From assembly GCA_022570795.1 (NCBI GenBank), contig JAKUDP010000007.1, positions 1,612,001-1,676,000 of the forward strand: 64,000 bases of DNA, written 5' to 3'. Shown one piece after another: positions 40,311 to 50,472 of this stretch (position 1 is the first letter of the stretch; the number at the start of each line of letters is the position of its first letter). The notes beneath the pieces were generated by a model. It ran no database searches, had not been told where the DNA came from, and saw nothing but the letters and a program-made list of their open reading frames with translations. The stretch is from Sphaerulina vaccinii. Its lineage: Eukaryota > Ascomycota > Dothideomycetes > Mycosphaerellales > Mycosphaerellaceae. A program made the position numbers and the translations under genes.

Positions 40311-41861
40311 TCACAACTCATCGCGAACTTCTTCTGCCTTCTGCTTGACCTTGTCAGCACCAGCAGCTACACCTTCAGCTGCTTGCTTGACAGCATCATC
40401 CTTGACCTGCTGTGCCTTCGCCTTGACCGACTCATATGCCTCGCCAGCGGCCTTGGCCTGCTTGCCAGCTTCGGCTGTGACAGACTCAGCAGTATCAGCA
40501 GCAGCGCCTACAGCCTCTGTTGCCTTCTGCTTGACAGTCTCGGCTGCATCAGCAGCACCGCTCTTCACAGACTCAGCGGCATCGGCAGCAGAATCCCCAG
40601 CAACCTTTGCCTTCTCCTTGACAGCTTGAGTGCCCTCCGCAGCGGCATCCGTCGCGGCCTTGGCTTGCTTTCCAGCCTGGTCCTTCACGGACTCAGCAGA
40701 ACCGGCTGCAGCAGCTGCTGCATCCTTGACCTTCTCCTTGACGTTCTCAGCACCTTCAGCAGCACCGTCCTTCGCAGCCGCAGCCTCTTTCTTCGCCTTC
40801 TCGATCTGCTCTCTAACAGCAGCAGGCATCTCTCCTTTCTTTGCATCTTTCATGGCATTGCCTAATCCTGCTCCACCTGCAGCAGCACCAGCTCCGCCCA
40901 TCAAGTTGCCCATAGAGCCCATCAGAGATTCAAGCTTGCCACCTTTCAGTGGTCGCTTCTCCATAGCCTTCTTACATGGCGCAGGAGGAGCTGGAAGACT
41001 CTCATCCAGCACCACGCTACCCACGTTCTTGTACTTCGCATTGTTCGCGAAGAAGTTGACCCAGTGTGCCAAAGTCTCTTGCACCTTCGCATCAGCTTCT
41101 TCCTTATCTGTGATCCGTCTCTTCGCTCTAGCCTTTGGTCCAACTTTGCCAAAGCGTTCAATAGCCTTCTCCGCCATGTTCTTCAACATCTCTTGCGGCA
41201 TGCCACCCATTGCACCAAGATCGCCTTCGAAGTTTCCATCGCCGACGTCTGCAAGCATCTCATCCATGTATTTGGGCATGAACATGACATTCACGTCGTC
41301 GAGTCTCCAAGTGAACTGTTCCGGCTCGTCCCAGCACTCTGTTATCCAAGCTCGAGTCGCATCTTTGCCAACAAAGTGGTTATAATGACCACCAGGTCCA
41401 TAGAAAGCTGGACTAGCAGACACATCAAAGATCGTGCCATTGATGCCCAGATAGATTGGCTTCTCCGGATCAGTGCCATCAAACTCTTTCAGCTCTTCTT
41501 CAGTCAAGCTGAGAAGTCCTGTAGTTTCCGCTGCAGCAGCTCCAAAAAGAGGTGCTTCCTTCTTGCCCAAAGCATAGTTATTCAATGTCCGGTCTATGAG
41601 AGGGAACTTCTCATTAACCCAGCCTGCGAACACTCCATTGTTGCGGTTGTCGACTTTGTAGTAAAAGATAAGCACTATTCCCGTAATGAAGACTACGGTC
41701 ATCCATGCTGCGACCCAGATATTGGGCTCAAGATCGGGTCCTTGCTCGGAGCGCTTCTTCTTGGAGTCGTCGTACTCTTGAGGAGTGTTGGCTGGTACTC
41801 GTTTCGAAGGAATGCCTTCAGCAGCGACCTTGCGCTGACGGAGATTGTCTGCGGGCGCCAT
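40311..41861 (-). CDS. Membrane-anchored MAPR/cytochrome b5-like protein with LEA-like tail
   Basis: 516 residues from ATG at 41861. One membrane helix at about 48-68 (AAWMTVVFITGIVLIFYY). Residues about 112-215 form a cytochrome b5-like heme/steroid-binding domain of the MAPR/Dap1 type: LTEEELKEFDGTDPEKPIYL, then FDVSASPAFYGPGGHYNHFV and DATRAW. In yeast and animals such proteins bind heme and support P450 enzymes. After a Gly/Met-rich segment, about 165 residues of Ala/Lys/Glu repeats (SVKDQAGKQAKAA-like) resemble LEA or apolipoprotein helices, far longer than in Dap1. The C-terminus is EVRDEL, close to an ER-retention signal. Confidence 0.85.
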   Translation of the reverse strand: MAPADNLRQRKVAAEGIPSKRVPANTPQEYDDSKKKRSEQGPDLEPNIWVAAWMTVVFITGIVLIFYYKVDNRNNGVFAGWVNEKFPLIDRTLNNYALGKKEAPLFGAAAAETTGLLSLTEEELKEFDGTDPEKPIYLGINGTIFDVSASPAFYGPGGHYNHFVGKDATRAWITECWDEPEQFTWRLDDVNVMFMPKYMDEMLADVGDGNFEGDLGAMGGMPQEMLKNMAEKAIERFGKVGPKARAKRRITDKEEADAKVQETLAHWVNFFANNAKYKNVGSVVLDESLPAPPAPCKKAMEKRPLKGGKLESLMGSMGNLMGGAGAAAGGAGLGNAMKDAKKGEMPAAVREQIEKAKKEAAAAKDGAAEGAENVKEKVKDAAAAAAGSAESVKDQAGKQAKAATDAAAEGTQAVKEKAKVAGDSAADAAESVKSGAADAAETVKQKATEAVGAAADTAESVTAEAGKQAKAAGEAYESVKAKAQQVKDDAVKQAAEGVAAGADKVKQKAEEVRDEL

Positions 41862-42287
41862 GGTTGAGGTGTGGGAGGAGGATGGGAGGAGAGAAATGGC
41901 AGAAGGACTAAACAGCAGCCATATATCGACAGCACGTCATTCTAGCCAAACAGCTACCAGCCATTTACTGAAAGCTGTCAATGTTTTGAGTTTGGTGATG
42001 GTGGTGGGGAGCTGCAGCCGAGGTGAGGAAATGATCGGCCAAGAACGAATCGAGATTGACTTGTTCGTAAGCATATCGACATCACTGGAAAAAGAGAGGG
42101 AGTGCACTGAGAGAAAGAAGGCAATGAAACAGGAACGTTAGTCGTCATTATTAGCTTGTCCGACACATGCTGCTATGTTCAGTCGCCGTCCTGCATGAAG
42201 CGGCCGTCATAAGTGTGCTAGCAAGCTGATATCCTAGTTGATCTCATTGTTGTCATATATATACATGGCGGCGTAGCCCAGACCCTA
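41862..42287. other. Intergenic, no gene seen
   Basis: It includes the MAPR promoter and the 3' flank of the coiled-coil gene. No repeat or frame of note. Confidence 0.55.
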
Positions 42288-45041
42288 TCAAGTTGTAAGT
42301 CCAGGACTCGCAGCATCAGAACCCACAGCAAGCGTCCTGAGCATCTCGGTTGAGAACTTCGAAGTCGGCACCACTGGGGTATGACCCAAGCGAGCAGTCT
42401 CATGTCGTGCAGGATCAGAGCTTCGCCCTCGCGCTGGTAAAGTTGGCATATCGCCTCCGTCGTGTTCAGGTGTGCCACGCTTGGCATAACTGCTTATAAT
42501 GGATTCGGAAAGCGATCGTAATGTTTCAGCTCGCTGTATCTGCAGATTGCGTGCTGGTGGAGAGCTCGGTCGAGGAGAAGATGTGTGCACTCTTGGACAT
42601 GGTGTACGCGGTGGTGGCTTGGGAAGCTTCTTGTGCACACTAAGTGGGGTTGTTCGTCGAGGCGGCGATGCAATGGGCGAAGCTAGCAGTGCCGGCATGG
42701 ATGCTGCTGATGTAGGTGAATTGTGGGAGTCTCTTACGGTAGCACCAAGCGCTCCAATCGATTGCTGCGGCCATACGATACCAAGTCCAGATGATGGCAT
42801 TGCTGCTTCTTTCGGCTGTTGCCCATCATTCGTGGACTCACGGCGAAGTTGTGTGCTTCTTCCGGTACGACTGTCTGGTGTTTGTGGCCGAGTCCCGTTC
42901 TCGAGAGCCTCGAGCTTCGCGTTGGCAGCTTTTAAATCTTTCTTGTAACCCTTCACGTCGAGCTTGTACATGATGATCTCCTCTATACAATGTCGTAATT
43001 CTCGCTCGTAGATCTGGGCTTCTGGCATATCTACGCCATCAATGCATTGCTTAGCGTTGTTTGATGTATTCAGAGCTTTGAGGCGTTGCGTCAAAAGTGC
43101 AGATGCCTCTTGCTGAACCTTCGGTGTAGCTCTGTGGGCTTTCTGCGCAGCAAGTCTTGATTGTCGCTGCAGTTCCGAGTGCAGTAATGAGTTGTAGCGA
43201 TCGCGATCAGACTCCGCAGCTGTCAGTTCGCGATAGCAGCTCGAAAGCTGTGCGTTCAATGCATCAGCGCCACCTAGTGCTTTTGTGAGCTTCTGTCGCA
43301 AAGACTGGCTGTTCTCAATCTCTCTTGCGATGCGATGTTCCAGGTCCTGTATTCGTGCCTCCTCGGAAGTGTCAGCGATGGCTGGTCCCTGGTGCGACAC
43401 TTCTGATGGGCTACTGCAGCGACATGCTGTTGCGCGCGGGTTTACTACCTCGCTACTGCCGACCTCGCCTTGGCCAACAGCATTCTGAAGGCATACTGGC
43501 CGCTTCTGAAGCTCCTCAAGTTCTGCACGCAGCGTCGTTTCCTGTTCGCGTGACGAGCGAAGTTGCTGATCAGCGTAATCCAGTCCTTCTAGCACGTCAA
43601 TACGCTGCATATTAGCAGCAGCAAGAGAAGCTTCGAGACTTGCCACTGTGCTCTTGTGACACTTCTCGCTTTCCTTGGCTTTGCGTATTATGCCCTTGAG
43701 CTGCATGACTCGCCGCTCGTTGTGGTCGCTCAATTCTCGAAGATGATCGCGCTCGCGTCGTATGTCGCCCAAGTCAGCTTGCGTCTTGTGAGCCAGACTA
43801 AGCTTTCGTCGCAAGGTCTCTGCTTCGGCTGCAGCTTCCGATGATGCTCGCTTCTCATCGCCCAGCAAGCTCTCGAGAGACTGCAGGGAGTCTGTGCGAC
43901 TGGCGACGTCGGAGCCAATCACAAACGCGCCCTTGCAGCCCTGAGATGTGTCAATCATGAGTGGTTCCTTGGGCCCTGCACGGCTCATGGAAGGTGAGGC
44001 ACGCCGTTGTTCGAGGAGAGCAATGTATGCTCGGTGAGAGGATATTTCTTGATCATGAGCAGCTCTCAAGGCTACAAGATGCGACTCGTGTGAAGCGCGC
44101 AATGCTGCGATCTGGTCCATAAACACAGACTCAGGCCTCCTTTGAGGAAGCTGTCCTGCCGACAAGTGCTCAGCTCCGCTAACATCAAAGGAGCTGGCAT
44201 AGGTCCTATGGCTTCCTGAAGTCGAGTAGGATTCTGTAAATGACTGCGAGTGCTTGTGCATACGATTCGTCACTTGTGATCCGTCTCGCTTCGCAGTTGA
44301 TACCTTGGCCTCTCGAGCCCCATGTGATCCAAGTTTGAGGGCAGTCGGCGTTCGATACACATCGTCACTGCTCGCTCGTGAACCAGAGTCCAGTGATGGA
44401 CGACATTCCGCTGGTCGCTGAGACGGACTGCTCGATGCATGCTTTGTGTAAACCGGCAACCTAAAGGTCGGTTCTTGTGGACTACTGTGCGGCCGTTGGA
44501 TGGAACCCGCCAAAGCAGCTTTGTGAGTACTGCCGTGGTACGATGGCTCTATATATTGAGGTGGCTCCGATCCAGGAAGTTCGACTGGGTCAGGATGAGA
44601 AGCTTCGACCAAAGGCGTGGCGGGAGTCGGTGGTGCCGTACGAGAGCGAGGCCGCCCGTGTACCGGGCATAGACCTCCTGAGCTGGGACCTGGGATGAAT
44701 TGTGGCGACTTCAGCATATCCGACATTGCTGCAATCAGGCTCGTGGCCGATTGGACGGCTGCTTCATGTAAGGTGAATGAGTCTTTCTGCGCGTCACTAT
44801 TCGACCTCTGATCGGAGAAGCTGAGAGGAAGAGGTTTGCGATCTGCCTTGTGGGAGCCCTGCAATTCAGCGATGATTAGCACCGATGTAACAGGATACAT
44901 ATGGCAGCTTACTTTTGAACGCCGCCCATAGTCCAGGCCCTTGATTTCGATGTATTCCACTGGTATCTGAACCATGCCAGAGGAAGCATGTTTGCGATCG
45001 CCTTTGGTCCAGGTCAAAAACTTGGAGGTACTCAAAGCCAT
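42288..45041 (-). CDS. Large coiled-coil protein with disordered flanks
   Basis: Exons 45041-44913 and 44858-42288, 899 residues. The 54-base intron (GTAAGC, branch TGCTAATC, TTGCAG) is a multiple of three and lacks a stop, so the unspliced frame is also open. Residues up to about 320 are Ser/Pro-rich. A coiled coil spans about 310-700 with Leu heptads (ETTLRAELEELQKR, RIAREIENSQSLRQKLTKAL). The C-terminus is Pro/Ser/Arg-rich with PPARNLQIQRAETLRSL. No enzyme or membrane domain is seen. The layout fits a cytoskeletal or septum scaffold, but this is inference. It is divergent from the FHA gene. Confidence 0.75.
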   Translation of the reverse strand: MALSTSKFLTWTKGDRKHASSGMVQIPVEYIEIKGLDYGRRSKVSCHMYPVTSVLIIAELQGSHKADRKPLPLSFSDQRSNSDAQKDSFTLHEAAVQSATSLIAAMSDMLKSPQFIPGPSSGGLCPVHGRPRSRTAPPTPATPLVEASHPDPVELPGSEPPQYIEPSYHGSTHKAALAGSIQRPHSSPQEPTFRLPVYTKHASSSPSQRPAECRPSLDSGSRASSDDVYRTPTALKLGSHGAREAKVSTAKRDGSQVTNRMHKHSQSFTESYSTSGSHRTYASSFDVSGAEHLSAGQLPQRRPESVFMDQIAALRASHESHLVALRAAHDQEISSHRAYIALLEQRRASPSMSRAGPKEPLMIDTSQGCKGAFVIGSDVASRTDSLQSLESLLGDEKRASSEAAAEAETLRRKLSLAHKTQADLGDIRRERDHLRELSDHNERRVMQLKGIIRKAKESEKCHKSTVASLEASLAAANMQRIDVLEGLDYADQQLRSSREQETTLRAELEELQKRPVCLQNAVGQGEVGSSEVVNPRATACRCSSPSEVSHQGPAIADTSEEARIQDLEHRIAREIENSQSLRQKLTKALGGADALNAQLSSCYRELTAAESDRDRYNSLLHSELQRQSRLAAQKAHRATPKVQQEASALLTQRLKALNTSNNAKQCIDGVDMPEAQIYERELRHCIEEIIMYKLDVKGYKKDLKAANAKLEALENGTRPQTPDSRTGRSTQLRRESTNDGQQPKEAAMPSSGLGIVWPQQSIGALGATVRDSHNSPTSAASMPALLASPIASPPRRTTPLSVHKKLPKPPPRTPCPRVHTSSPRPSSPPARNLQIQRAETLRSLSESIISSYAKRGTPEHDGGDMPTLPARGRSSDPARHETARLGHTPVVPTSKFSTEMLRTLAVGSDAASPGLTT

Positions 45042-45883
45042 CTTCCTCCTCTTCTACCCTATCCGTGGCAAAGGTTGATGCTGCATTCTCAGTAAGTAAT
45101 AGTCGTTCGGGATGGACGTATTTTGTTAGGAATTGTCAAGAAGAGTGTCTAGCAGGCTCCTCGAGGAGATAAGTCAATTGTGTTAGCTGCTCATTGTGTG
45201 AACCATGCCTCCGGCCGCAGCTCGTCGACCGCCTATACGCGCCATGAAGTAGTGATGGCGCATGGCGAAGCTCCCTGCTTCATCTTACGCTGCAGCTCCG
45301 ATCCTGAAGGATACATGCCTCGAGCTGAGAAGAGTGTATAAGGTGCTGATGGGAGATCCGCGCGCCGGGTCTGCATCCGACTCTGCAGCACTAGCGGAGA
45401 CGAATGGCCAGCATGTTCTTCGGAGTGATGAGTGAAACATGCGCTCGCGGCTGTCAAGACGTGTCACAGATCCACGGTACCAGGACAATGTGTAGAGCCA
45501 ATGGTGTTGGTGTTTACGCGCTCGAGACCTGGAGCGTGAAGTGTATGCTAAGAAATATGGCATGCAAAGGAAGTACTGGGAGATACGAACAGAACTTCTG
45601 GCAAAGCAAAAAATCGCCTTCTGCTGGATCCACATCAACGCGATGACACCGCCGCAATATCACATCAACAACATCTGTACTTACAGGCACCAGGCCGAGG
45701 ACAACGTCGTGAAAGCGGTGAAGGAGAAGAGTTCTCTGATATTGATACCTCGGACATCCAATCGGCAAGCATCCACAGGCTCCTTCGCAACTTTCGTCCG
45801 TCTTACTGCTCTGTTCATGCTACATCGTTACGCACACGGGATCGACACAAGTTGTCCAACGAAAACTTCTTGGTAATCAAGCA
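45042..45883. promoter_or_regulatory. Divergent intergenic region, 842 bases
   Basis: It separates the minus-strand coiled-coil gene and the plus-strand FHA gene and so should hold both promoters. No gene is seen within it. Confidence 0.5.
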
Positions 45884-46906
45884 ATGGGCTCAGAGTCACG
45901 CAGCAATCGACGGCTCAGCCTAGATGAAGAGTCGCGATCAGCGAGAGACAAGGTTTCTCATCGGAAGCGGCGAGAACGATCTTTATCCTCTGAAGACGAA
46001 CCAAGACGGCGCAGAAGACGCTCGCTATCTGACGACGAGAGACCTGCAAAGCCACGTTCATATGCAGAATACTCAGGAGCTGCAGACTCGCGACCGAGCA
46101 GGCGAGACGATCGTGATGATCGCGTAAAGCGTAGCGATGACTCCAGAAGAGAGCGAAGAGACCCATCCGAGGACGATTCCGACTATAATAGCAAGTCTTC
46201 CAAGCGTAATCACAAGTATCGCGAACGTTCACATTCACGCTCACGCGACAGACGTGATGGCGACCGCTCCAAACACCGCAAACGATCGAGATTTCCGACC
46301 TCGAGGAGGAGGAAGTCGCGTTCGGCTTCACCTCAAGCAGTCAAGAGGTCTCGCGCTCCACTACCATCACAGGAGGCTTCCTACAAAGGAGTTGACATGC
46401 CACCTGGCGAGAAGCCGGTCGAGAAGCAGAAGCCGAATTTCAAGCCCACTGGTCTGCTTGCCAAGGAAGCAAATACTGTAGAAGGTACCACAACAGTACT
46501 GAAATATCACGAACCTCCGGAGGCTCGCAAGCCGTCGGCAAAGCAGCAATGGCGCATGTACGTCTTCAAGAAACAGGATTTACTCGACACAATACAGCTA
46601 CACACGAGGAGTGCTTGGCTTGTCGGCCGCGATCAGAAAATCACTGATCTGTTTCTGGAGCACCCGAGCATATCAAAGCAGCATGCTGTGATACAATTTC
46701 GTCACAGAACGAGTAAGAACGAGTTTGGAGACAAGACAAGCAAAGTCAAGCCATATCTGATTGATCTTGACAGCGCGAATGGCACAAAATTGAATGGGAA
46801 GAAAGTCGAGGCCAGCCGCTACATGGAGCTTTTGGATCAGGATGTGCTCTCATTTGGAGACAGTGAGAGGGAGTATGTCATGATGCTTCCCACAGCCGAG
46901 AAGTGA
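45884..46906 (+). CDS. FHA-domain splicing/RNA-retention factor, SNIP1/Pml1 type
   Basis: 340 residues from ATG at 45884. The first 160 residues are Arg/Ser/Asp-rich (RS-like, SRSRDRRDGDRSKHRKRSR). A linker with KPNFKPTGLLAKEANT, a motif typical of the SNIP1/Pml1 family, leads to an FHA domain at about 225-335. Its core elements are SAWLVGRDQKITDLFLEHPS, ISKQHAVIQF, and YLIDLDSANGTKLNGKKV. In yeast Pml1 is part of the RES complex on the spliceosome; animal SNIP1 acts in splicing and transcription. Nuclear location is expected. The phosphopeptide-binding GR, SxxH and NG residues are present. Confidence 0.9.
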   Translation: MGSESRSNRRLSLDEESRSARDKVSHRKRRERSLSSEDEPRRRRRRSLSDDERPAKPRSYAEYSGAADSRPSRRDDRDDRVKRSDDSRRERRDPSEDDSDYNSKSSKRNHKYRERSHSRSRDRRDGDRSKHRKRSRFPTSRRRKSRSASPQAVKRSRAPLPSQEASYKGVDMPPGEKPVEKQKPNFKPTGLLAKEANTVEGTTTVLKYHEPPEARKPSAKQQWRMYVFKKQDLLDTIQLHTRSAWLVGRDQKITDLFLEHPSISKQHAVIQFRHRTSKNEFGDKTSKVKPYLIDLDSANGTKLNGKKVEASRYMELLDQDVLSFGDSEREYVMMLPTAEK

Positions 46907-47715
46907 GCATGTCACGTCAAATACTCGCTTCGTACTTCGCACCCTCTGTCGACACCGATAATCGAGCTTACGGCTCAGAGCTTTCGCAGGCTCGTTCAGC
47001 ACCATTCAGCTATGCACATATTTGTGAACGTCGTTCATCGTTCTCGGATGAAGCGGCGTCTGTAGCCCGATACAATATGCAACGATATGAAGTATCTCCA
47101 TACCGAGCTCAGTATATCAACGTGAGGACAGAATGCACTCAGCGGCCTCGTCTGGATACGAACACGATACGATGCAGGGGAAGACAGAAGATTCCTGTTT
47201 CGGTTTGATCATGGCTGATCCATTCTTCACAGACACAGCTATCGGCTACGCTCCGACACATCGTCGCCTTCTACTATCTGACGATATGGAAACGATACAG
47301 TAACGCCTCGCTGAGCACTGTTTACACCTGGAATGCATGCGGGATATCACTGCAGTTCTCATCAGTACTGTTGCCATATGTGCACAAGCACAGCAGCTGC
47401 GGCCGCATCATGTCGTCCCAGGGAAACGGACGACATACGGCATGCGGTGTACGAGGCCGTCACGCAACAGGCTGCCGGCGCAAGAAACCTCGCATAGCCA
47501 CATGATTCGTAGGCCACTTGGTGATCTGCTAGGTGAATCCTAGAAAAGGCCCTTAGCTTCCAACTCTATTGAGGCGGAAGTTCGAACGCCGAAGGAGTTA
47601 TTACATAGATCTTGGCGCCCGCTGCTGGTTACAAAAGACCTTGCTGACCACTGCCCTAACAACACCGTGCTATTCTGTCACCACTTACTTAGCATATCAA
47701 CATATAACATCAAAG
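46907..47715. other. Intergenic, no gene supported
   Basis: Short frames only. The stretch carries the 3' flank of the FHA gene and the promoter of the next plus-strand gene. Confidence 0.55.
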
Positions 47716-48741
47716 ATGCCACACTCTACAGCCCCTCCGCCTGGTAGCGTCGAGGCCGCTATCAACTACTACCATGAACCACCACCAGGAGAGTCGTACC
47801 CCATCATATACCAAGGCAGTGTCGGCTCCAAGCGACAGAAGTGGAACACACAAAACGTGCAAATTACCGACCTACGCACTACAGATAACGACTTTCAGCT
47901 GCATCGCAATGGCTTCCAGTTCATCAAGTATCCCGGCACAGAGGGCTTGAAGTATGAGGCTTTCGCCGATGAGACCAACATCAAGTCCAAGGTCTATGAC
48001 GAGGTCAAGGAATTGCTAAAGGCTGAGTACGTGACTATGCACGTCAAAAGTCCAGGTCTACGCTGAAAGAGAGAACAGAATTGGTGCGAAAGATGTATTC
48101 ATCTTCAACCACATCTGCCGACGCGATCCTCATCAAGTGGTTGAGGACCTGCCAGCGGACGTGCCGGACAACGAGAAATTCAATAAGATGCATCCCGCCA
48201 TGCTAGCACACGTGGATCAGTCTTACGATGGTGCTTGGAAACTTGTAGACATGCTCAAGACTCCCGAGGCGATAGATGCGGATTTGGCAGCGAACTGCAA
48301 GAAAGGCCGCTTTGTATGACGACCGAACTCTTTACTAAGAGGTTTGCTGACTTGTACTTCGTGAAGGGTGTTGTCAATGTCTGGAAACCATTGCGAACAG
48401 TCACACGTGAACCATTAGCTGTCTGCGATGCTGCTACAGTTCTGGATACCGATTTGCGGCCTGTCACTATCCGCATTGCGGTTCCAGAGCATCCTGATCT
48501 CAACAACCCTGATCCGGGAGACAAGGATACCGAGTTGTGGTATGTCGCACACAATCCCGAGCACAAGTGGTACTGGCCTTCGAAGATGGAGCCCGATGAG
48601 GCGCTTTTGATCAAGTGCTTCGATAGCAAGACCGAAGGTGTCGCGAGAAGAGCTCCGCACAGCGCGTTCAAGTTACCAGATGACCAAGGACCGCCAAGGG
48701 AGAGTATCGAGGTCAGATGTATTGTGTTCTGGGACGATTAG
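47716..48741 (+). CDS. CmcJ/AsaB-like protein (7-alpha-cephem-methoxylase P8 chain-related)
   Basis: Three exons: 47716-48026, 48070-48313 and 48367-48741, 309 residues. Introns of 43 and 53 bases join at phases 2 and 0; the second removes an in-frame stop and yields KKGRFGVVNVWKPL, the family's usual GRxGxxNVWRP motif. Other hallmarks are AHVDQSYDGA, VAHNPEHKWYW, DEALLIKCFDSKTEGVARR and PRESIEVRC. The family is related to AsaB-type enzymes and the bacterial CmcJ component, often found in secondary-metabolite clusters as oxidoreductase-like proteins; the reaction here cannot be named. No other biosynthetic core gene is visible nearby. Confidence 0.85.
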
Positions 48742-49520
48742 AGGCATGATTGGGAAGATGAATCTAGCGAAGGCTATGCTGTCTGTGAGTAGGAGTGTTG
48801 TGTGAGTGAGGAGCAGATATGAAACATGGTTGCCTCTGACGATGAGCTGAAACCTCATCCACAGCTCCGAAATGATATCTTGTTCGCATGAACGATGGGC
48901 GTCGTCTGCGGACGCTGTGTGACTTTCCGAGCGGACCTTCACCACCTATTGCGATCTTGGCCAGACGTTGAAGATGTCGTGAGCATCGGACGTGACACAG
49001 CATGACTAGCAACTTGCTGAACGGATATGGTCGTTGAGAAGCCAATGGCACCACTTGCTGCGGACCAGGGTGGTACCGCATATGCTCTGCCGCAGTCGAT
49101 CATGCATCTACGCGAGCTCCGTCTGTGCATGATACTTGCTACGCACGCACGCTGCTGAATGGTGCTAGGAAATCTAGGAAATCTATTTCCGAGCCTCTCC
49201 GCATACACATGGAGCTTAGAAATGCACACTAAGCACAACAAACCACAAGTTCCACCAGAAATGTGTGAGCACAAACCCTCGTCCGCCAACCAGGTTCATA
49301 AAGATGGGTCTAGACCTTCGACATGTCCGTATGGATAACGGCACGATTCTGTCGTAGAACCTTCTGAACATGCTTACGACAGTCGCACGACTGCTGGAGT
49401 GCGCGCACTTCTAGAGCAGCTCCAGTCTCAAGGCAACAGTGTTGTTCTGCTAGTCAGATCTTGAGGTAAGTGGAAACTTGTCGTGCTTCACACTTTCCAA
49501 CACTGCAACACTGCAAGTGG
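48742..49520. other. Intergenic, no gene supported
   Basis: Overlapping frames of 90-116 codons occur on the minus strand without domain or splice support. Confidence 0.5.
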
Positions 49521-50207
49521 ATGGCATCCAATCCAGGACCTCGCCTGGCAGAACGAGAACACGAACAACCACCTCATACCGAAGCAGACGACATCTTCTA
49601 CCAAATCGACCAAGAATGCAAATTCATAGAGGAAGAACTCGCATCTTACGCTCGACAAGACCCGAACAAGAAAGATCATCCATTTCCACAACAACAAATT
49701 GAAGCTCTCATCCAACTCAAACAATTCTCTCCTCTTTTCCGACCCTTATACAAAGAACTTCTCTCAAGACTTCCCATTTCCACCTCTCTATTACGCTCAA
49801 GAAATGCCGACCTCGTACCAGTCACGACATCGGAAACAGTCGACATCCCCAGCACGCATTATGTTCGTACACGCTGCGTCTTCTCCGCCAGTACAGACCT
49901 ATGCGAGACATGGACTTTCAAACCCTACGTTATCGATACATATCTTCTCGGACTCAGCAGAATCCTAGGCGCTGGAGCGGACACGCTTCTTGAAGGGGAC
50001 GAACTTGAAGCTAAGCTCGCGGCTGGGTATAAGCTGATGTGTTGCTCTGGACATGAGGAGAAACTAAAGGAGCAGCAGGCTAGTGCTTTTGCTGTTGCAG
50101 GGAGGCCTGTGGTTGAGAAGTGGAGGGAAGATGAGATGATGTGGAGTGTTGGGAAGGTTTATAGTATGCAGATGAAGTTGAAAGTGAGGGTTGCGGAGGC
50201 AAGGTAG
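49521..50207 (+). CDS. Hypothetical soluble protein, 228 residues
   Basis: Starts at ATG 49521 (MASNPGPRLAERE); an upstream extension begins at GTG and is not used. Acidic, mostly helical, with a conserved-looking LFRPLYKELLSRLPIST stretch and a TYLLGLSRILGAGADTLL helix. No signal peptide, membrane segment or known domain. It converges with the gene at 50473 on the opposite strand, 265 bases away. Confidence 0.65.
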   Translation: MASNPGPRLAEREHEQPPHTEADDIFYQIDQECKFIEEELASYARQDPNKKDHPFPQQQIEALIQLKQFSPLFRPLYKELLSRLPISTSLLRSRNADLVPVTTSETVDIPSTHYVRTRCVFSASTDLCETWTFKPYVIDTYLLGLSRILGAGADTLLEGDELEAKLAAGYKLMCCSGHEEKLKEQQASAFAVAGRPVVEKWREDEMMWSVGKVYSMQMKLKVRVAEAR

Positions 50208-50472
50208 AAGTGAAGCGATAGATGTGATGAGGTTGTAATGTTCAAGTTGCTGGTTGGTGCAGCGTTCAGCCTTAAGAGTAGCCTGTTGCCTTTTGCTCTC
50301 TACGCTACCCAGTTGCGTAGTGAAGTCGCTGGAATCAATGCCTTCGTATCGTTCTCAAATCTCCATGCATTGCCAGTAATGTCTGTCTCGTGCCTTTCTG
50401 CTTTCGCGTCGCCCTTGTGCCTCACCATCGACTCTCGTCTCCTTATTGCCCCATGCCGCTGTCCATTCTCGT

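Noticed and set aside
40345..41385. Plus-strand Ala/Ser-rich frames opposite the MAPR gene
   Set aside because: Mirror of the Ala/Lys-rich tail on the minus strand; no independent evidence.
48021..48066. Premature stop in the CmcJ/AsaB-like gene
   Set aside because: A 43-base intron with GTACGT donor and an acceptor at 48069 restores the family frame, so this is splicing and not decay.
48314..48366. Second apparent break in the CmcJ/AsaB-like gene
   Set aside because: A 53-base intron (GTATGA to GTGAAG) gives the expected GRFGVVNVWKP motif.
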